A stretch of 64,000 bases of DNA from Streblospio benedicti (Eukaryota > Annelida > Polychaeta > Spionida > Spionidae), in NCBI GenBank assembly GCA_019095985.1, contig CM032660.1:34861793-34925792 (forward strand), given 5' to 3'. Position numbers and translations under genes: made by a program. The notes beneath the pieces are model-generated. The model made no database searches. It saw only the letters and a program-made list of their open reading frames with translations, and was not told where the DNA came from. This document shows positions 59,201 to 64,000 of this stretch, one piece after another. Within the stretch, counting starts at the first letter, position 1; every line of letters starts with the position of its first letter.

Positions 59201-62200
59201 GGAAGGCCTTAGACTCGAACTCGTTACTCATGATCTCCTGTTCACACCAGACTGATCATATGTGTATGGACAGGCGCTTTACCCTTACACTAACCTCCCC
59301 AAACGTTAAGAGACGTGTTAATACTTAGCCAGCTTCTAAATCTCATACAGATTAGGCTCTTCCATCATGTTCTATTTCTGTCTCATTCTTTTCATCTAAC
59401 CTTGATCCCCAAACATTTCCTTAGCAGTTTTGACACGCGCATGACACCAGTATTCCCCGGTTGGCCACCATGTGCTACTGCCGAGCTACTTTGTTTACAC
59501 TAATGCATCTAAAGTATATAATCTTGTTTTTTGTTTTTAAAAGGTCAATTTCTACATCATTACTAGACCCAGTGTGACACTTGTGCTTACGTGTGGGTTC
59601 TCGTTTGAACTCGGTGCCGTCAGCAAACGATACTCGGCTCTGCTGCGTGTTTGGGGGCTCCGGCTGGTTCAACGGCTTCGTCACCGGCAGTTCAGTGTCT
59701 AGATAAACACACAGGATTCATTCTAGACATTCTAGACATGAGATACTAAACAGTGATGTAATAGGCATCTGTTTCAATGATTACAGTGGATTTCCTCACC
59801 AACGAAAGAGTGAACAATTGAATAATTGAATGAGGGAAACTTTTCTCATGCATTACCTATTAATAATGTAAGTAAATTATGGAGTAAACACGGGAGTAAA
59901 CAACGGAAATCTTCTACAATGGAAGGAGTAGTAACTACAATTTGGGTTCCGTTGTTGAGGACATTCACTGTATTATCTTTTTTATTAGAATTAATGAGAA
60001 TTTTAGAAAGATTTTTAATACATTTACTACAAATTAAAATAAATAAATCTGAACATATGTACATCTACTATTATTATAATATAAACTTGCTTTCTTTTAA
60101 AAAAATGTCAATTTCTTCATGATAATAACCATGGAGTTACAAAAATAGAAGAGTCCTTAATCGGTTGGTAGAGGCGGATCTCATCATTTAAACTTATGAA
60201 ATTGGCACATTGAACCATCAGTTTAAAAAAATCATTACTAAATGTAATGCAAAATAAACATAAGATTAAGAATAATCTTTCATCAAGAAAAATTTAAAAA
60301 GTAACCTTTTAATGTACTTATCTTCAGTGATGATAAAATGCTGCTGCATTAATGAAAATAAGAAAAAACTGAAAAGCTATTTGATGTGTACAAAGATAAT
60401 ATTAATTATAAAAAGCAATGTATGATATTGCACATGTATAAGATAAGTGAAAAATATTAAGATGAAAGAATAGGTTATTCAATAGCAAAATTCACAGCAA
60501 TACATGAAAATAAAATATCAGAAGAATCACTTTCTTTAGCAAAGTTATAGTCTGAAAAAATAAATTGAAATCATATGAAAAAATCAATCTAAAATCATCT
60601 TGGAAAGAATTTAAACTGAAATAGAACATTTTGATTGTCAATGTCAATATGATTATTTCATCTATATATACTATTTCTACAAGGATCTAGTACAAGGCAA
60701 CAAAGACTATCCACAGAAAAAGCACATTTGATCTCTGTGAGAATCTAAAAGTATCAGAGTAAGAAAAGCAGATGATATAAGAGCTTCCATTTACAATATT
60801 GTACCTTCATCATCGTCAATCACTTGTTCCAAGAACTCATCATCACCAGACTGCATCATCTGCTCAGAACCGGATGAGGCCGGTGGTTTCGGTGTCATGG
60901 CAGACGACATTTCAGAAGCCTCTTTTTCAAGTTTTGCCTCATTTTCATATTCTTTTTTCTCTGGTACGTCCTTGAATCGGATCTCTTTCGCTGGTGGAGG
61001 AGAAGGAGTCTTTGGAGGAGGTGGTGAGGCTGTCTTCTCTTTAGGTGACGCCGGCTTTTCAACTTCGCTAACTTCTTCTTTTGGTTCCTCTTCTTCAGTG
61101 ATGTTCTCCAATCCTTTATCTTCCTCCTTCTGTCCCGCACTTTCAGGTTCTTCCTTAGGCTGGCTCTCAACTTTCGGCTGATCCTTTGTCTCAAGAGTTT
61201 GTGGTTGCTGGACGTCATTATCAGGTTCAGCTTTGTGAACTGGAGCCCCAGGCATGGGGGAGGGAGGTTTTTCCTGGTCTTGGTCTGCAGGAGTCAGAGC
61301 TCAAGAGTAATAGCAAGTAACAGTCAGTAAAAAAATGGGGACTGTAAGACAAGTTACACATTTCATGTCAATGAAACCACACCTGATATTGGAGTACGAA
61401 AAATAAACGATTGTTTAGAAGTTTCTGTCATATGTTTGTCCCAAATCAATAATAGTAGTACATGATCCCTGCAAATTAGTAACATGGTGCAGACTGTTTT
61501 GCATAATAGGATACAAGTGTTGAATACATACTAGCAAAATATTTAGCAACATACGTGAGTAACACTGTCACGTATAAATCTTTACAAGAACTGTACATGT
61601 ATTTCAATAATTTGCCATTTCTAGAACGTTTTCATGGAAGTTTTATTAAAAAAAAGTCCATGAAGCAGCGATTTTGGATGGAAAAACAATTTTGTATCCT
61701 ATCACGCACAATGGATAAATTGTTTGGTTAATACAAAATATACATGTACATAGACTGTGTGTGTTCTTCAAATATTGATTGAGTTTCTTCCACCACTGAC
61801 ACCCTTGCAAACAGTGCATATTTTTAACACATAAAATTGTCCCTGACCAAATAATTTTGAATTGACAAAGTGCAATAATTAGAACATACCTGGCCCCACT
61901 TCTTCCTTCTCTTCTACAAAAGAATAATAGTTATCATTTAACTAGTGAAGCAATAATTTGTAAACCATATTTTAGGTAGTTGTTGTACGTATCAAAGAAC
62001 TACGTCATTCTCCATAGAACATTCTTACTTTGGCAAACATTTTTTTTTTTTTTTTGCTGAGCATTATATTTAATGATATTCATAAATAACAAATTTAGAA
62101 CTTCTATTTACTGGTTTTGCTCATCAAATTTTGAAGCAAATAGAAATTTTAAACTATCTCACCTGCAGCTGCTGGGTCAGAAACTGGGTCATGAGGTTCG

Positions 62201-63333
62201 TGCACTGAAGGTAAAACAAGAGCATAAATGAGCATAAATAGCGCTTCATGCATATTAATGTGATTTGGACATTAATTAAACATAGTTTGTAGAAGAAAAA
62301 AATTTCTCTACGTGAATTTTCCAAGACATTTGTTCTTAGTCTTTATTGTTTCTACCTATGCTATTTGTTTCTCAAAACCTAAAAATGTCTAAACTTTTTA
62401 AAATTTCTTTAAGCTTTTTACTTACAACAAAATACACTGCACATAACAATTGGTAGTACATGTAAGTATGAAAAATAGGATTCTGAATTGTTATGATTAA
62501 GGGAGCTGTAAAAGCATTTGGACTTATATTTATGTTCTGAGAAACAAATAGCATAGAAAGACTAAGAACAAATTGCAGCCCTATCTTATGAAACTGATTC
62601 ACAAAACTACTACTTTTACAAGAATTAGGGATGATGAATGATATTTGCAATCCCAAACAATTATCATTAGAACTATAAGTGTTCAAATAAACTCTCTGAA
62701 AGAGACATTAGAGAAAGAGCAATAGATCAATATATATGTACCCGGTACTACAATGTACCTGCAAAAGTATAAAAGCGAACCGATTTCCACATGCATTATT
62801 ATCTCTTCAAAATAGCATCATCAACGTATTAACATTATTTCTAATTTCATATTTTCAAATTTGTTTGTAGGGATTTCAATGCTATACATGTATATGACCT
62901 CTTCCTGTTAGAGCTTTGATAAAACTATATAAGATAATCCTTACAACAATGAATCACATTCAAAACTCCAGAAATAGAAATATTCATTGTGAGACAGAAG
63001 AATTTCAAGTTGCCAAGTCTTCTTCAAAGAAGGAAAATTATTTGAAATAAATGGAAATTTACTGCGATTGTAATAATTTTCATCAGATAAGATTGTGAGT
63101 TTTGATACTTTATATACACAATCATACATGTATTACGATACAGTTGCATGTTGCGTAGACGTTTCCCACATCACCTAAAGAGCCACATAAAGCACAGCAT
63201 GCGAGAGTTTGTACATTGTCACCTATTGAATGAATTATCATGTCTGTATCTTCATGAGCTTCGTGCTGAATGATGGTCTGACCGAGAATCAAATAGAATT
63301 CATTGGCTGTGTGTCCTTCCAAGTCTGTCTTTT
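45110..63333 (-). CDS. EFCAB5: EFCAB5-like protein: EF-hand, two GAF-like modules, dynein-stalk-like C-terminus (5' end outside window)
   Basis: Twenty-two phase-consistent exons, read 5' to 3': 63333-63223, 62204-62163, 61913-61890, 61284-60805, 59698-59591, 59128-59049, 58500-58384, 58022-57866, 55306-55158, 54674-54546, 54135-53963, 53527-53398, 52288-52190, 51813-51664, 50949-50846, 50351-50183, 49698-49620, 48413-48381, 47272-47148, 46676-46572, 46339-46237, 45342-45110. They encode about 965 residues to the stop and continue beyond the window. Order: acidic Pro/Glu/Lys-rich region, helical region, canonical EF-hand loop [12 protein letters not shown], helices, two GAF-like modules, acidic linker, dynein-stalk-like helices, and a Lys/Glu-rich C-terminus. 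Length and order fit the poorly studied EFCAB5 family (about 1,500 residues in human), which I associate with cilia and sperm tails. That name is from memory of the architecture, not from a search. Confidence 0.7.
46040..46130. mobile_element. Fragment of family A MITE
   Basis: Contains 'agcctcaagtgctctcaata' and 'gagaggtagtgtctttat', one half of a family A element, in an intron of the EFCAB5-like gene. Confidence 0.4.
50976..51140. mobile_element. Pogo-like MITE, family A copy near a splice acceptor
   Basis: Runs from 'tacaggccacctctctattg' to 'gaggttctactgca'. It lies 26 bp upstream (in gene sense) of the exon 50949-50846, where the branch point would be. Confidence 0.65.
51427..51550 (-). 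pseudogene. Decayed duplicate of the adjacent GAF exon
   Basis: Matches part of exon 51813-51664 in the same order: 'cgtatctccgag', 'atatcctgg', 'catggtggaacctgataat', then a donor-like aag|gtgatga. Read on the minus strand it loses frame against the real exon, so it cannot replace it. It lies about 115-240 bp downstream, in the following intron. Confidence 0.7.
52395..53060 (+). repeat. Direct duplication K with a MITE between the copies
   Basis: 52395-52600 and about 52872-53060 share 'cacaactatgag', 'ggctctttatgtgagt', 'cgacatgaaat' and 'actctaaaccacca' in the same order with moderate divergence. In an intron of the EFCAB5-like gene. Confidence 0.65.
52601..52846. mobile_element. MITE with CAGGGCCACG ends
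   Basis: Inverted ends 'cagggccacggataagta' and 'tattcgtggccctg', 246 bp. Flanks 'tatga' on both sides may be the target duplication. Sits at the junction between the two K copies. Confidence 0.6.
53752..53918. mobile_element. Pogo-like MITE, family A copy near a splice donor
   Basis: Ends 'tacagtagaacctctctatc' and 'gtaggttctactgta', 167 bp. It lies 44 bp from the donor of exon 54135-53963 (minus strand). Confidence 0.7.
55158..58022 (-). other. EF-hand exon and following exon of the EFCAB5-like gene
   Basis: Exon 58022-57866 encodes [20 protein letters not shown] and [20 protein letters not shown]. The 12-residue loop [12 protein letters not shown] has acidic or polar ligands at positions 1, 3, 5, 9 and 12 and Gly at 6, so calcium binding is plausible. 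Exon 55306-55158 continues with a second EF-like helix pair ([20 protein letters not shown]) whose loop is not canonical. The intron between them (55307-57865) is 2.6 kb of AT-rich DNA with no gene. Confidence 0.8.
57495..57860 (+). repeat. Minisatellite (TGAGTGA/TGGT-rich)
   Basis: Degenerate tandem array of 'tgagtgagtggttgag'-type units ending about 5 bp before the donor of exon 58022-57866. It keeps a long open frame by chance of composition (Ser/His/Leu repeats on the minus strand) and is not coding. Confidence 0.75.
59338..59505. repeat. Dispersed repeat D, uninterrupted copy
   Basis: Continuous counterpart of 39579-39706 plus 40299-40345, in an intron of the EFCAB5-like gene. Confidence 0.6.
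60805..61284 (-). other. Largest EFCAB5-like exon: Pro/Glu/Lys-rich low-complexity region
   Basis: 480 bp encoding about 160 residues, dominated by Glu, Lys, Pro and Ser (for example [35 protein letters not shown]). Probably disordered. It is joined on both sides in phase 1 to small exons (61913-61890 and 59698-59591). Confidence 0.75.
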
Positions 63334-64000
63334 CTGCAAAGTTTTTAACATCGGTGTGGGTGATAAGACATTAAAAGGTCTTGCAAATATCCAATTATAA
63401 AGAATCCCAGAATGACCTCACAATCAGCCACTCACACACCCAGCCATTCACCACAGTCCCTCTATTAGGACCACCTTTGAGACCAGTGTGAAAGGTTATG
63501 CTCAGTGGCCGAACAAATATGCTTGTATAAATGCAATGTGATGTGGACTATGCATTCTGAAAGTGTCTTTCATTTAAACAGCATATTAAAGTATGTAGAG
63601 CAATTTAAATACTACGCAATAAGAGGCCAGTGTACACACAAGTAAACACATGAAAGCAGAAATGTAAACCGAATGATTTTCGTCAGACGTAACTTGCACG
63701 GTGCGTAGAAGCCGCTATCTTTCCCATGTCAAACATTGGACGTATGCCGTCAGGAAATTCATGGTAATGCCTGGCGAAAATCATTCGATTATGCAACATC
63801 ACGTGACCTTGTGTTTTAGGCCCAAGAAGGCATGTTATTTTAAAAGGTGTAATAAATAGTAGATGTGGAGAATATATATATTATTTTCCTTACACTTGCA
63901 ATGGAAAAGGATTATTCATTGATACTGGACTTGACAGAACAAAGAGTATTTTGACTGAGCATTATCTTTAAGTAGTCTCAATACAAGGGTCTTTGGGGAT
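63334..64000. other. Intron of the EFCAB5-like gene running off the window
   Basis: Upstream of the first exon seen. Contains a family A MITE fragment at about 63450-63500 ('ctctattaggaccacctttg') and a scrap of the same family at the window edge. No further exon recognised. Confidence 0.45.

Noticed and set aside
1-64000. CRISPR arrays, bacterial operons, riboswitches or ribosome binding sites
   Set aside because: Spliced genes, polyadenylation signals and MITEs show an animal nuclear genome; no regularly spaced short repeats with unique spacers were seen.

Overview
The window is animal nuclear DNA. Its genes are split by GT-AG introns, coding density is low, and introns and spacers are AT-rich and full of short inverted-repeat elements. 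The gene set (an EFCAB5-like EF-hand/GAF protein, copies of TEAD and of MECOM/PRDM3/PRDM16, and EGF-bearing secreted proteins) points to an invertebrate, probably a marine deuterostome or lophotrochozoan. I cannot name the species. All exon models are mine: I read them from splice sites and checked that the codon phase agrees across every junction.

Layout. (1) 2026-23018, plus strand: a seven-exon gene for an unrecognised membrane protein of about 671 residues, with two membrane helices near the N-terminus and a long tail carrying PPxY motifs and a His-rich stretch. Its third intron is 15.5 kb and holds hAT-like MITEs, tRNA-like sequence and simple repeats. (2) 24.4-30 kb: repeat-rich spacer with a palindromic MITE, a pair of 0.38-kb direct repeats each carrying a tRNA-like sequence, and a 1.6-kb fold-back element. 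(3) 29978-31487, minus strand: an intronless TEAD copy with two tandem TEA domains and a complete YAP-binding domain, broken by two frame changes. (4) 32221-42871, plus strand: an 11-exon gene for a 370-residue secreted or membrane-tethered protein with a signal peptide, an RSKR furin-type site, two copies of an uncommon ~105-residue domain, two EGF modules, a hydrophobic segment and a basic tail. Its intron 4 contains, in antisense, an intact intronless zinc-finger gene (36366-37502) derived from the MECOM/PRDM16 family. (5) 45110-63333, minus strand: the last 22 exons (about 965 residues) of an EFCAB5-like gene with an EF-hand, two GAF-like modules and a C-terminal part that resembles the dynein stalk. 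Its 5' end lies beyond the window.

No operon-like cooperation is expected. The most interesting points are the double-TEA TEAD copy, the MECOM-derived retrogene nested in an intron, the duplicated domain of the EGF gene, MITEs sitting 1-44 bp from splice sites, the dynein-stalk-like end of the EFCAB5-like protein, and a decayed duplicate exon in that gene.
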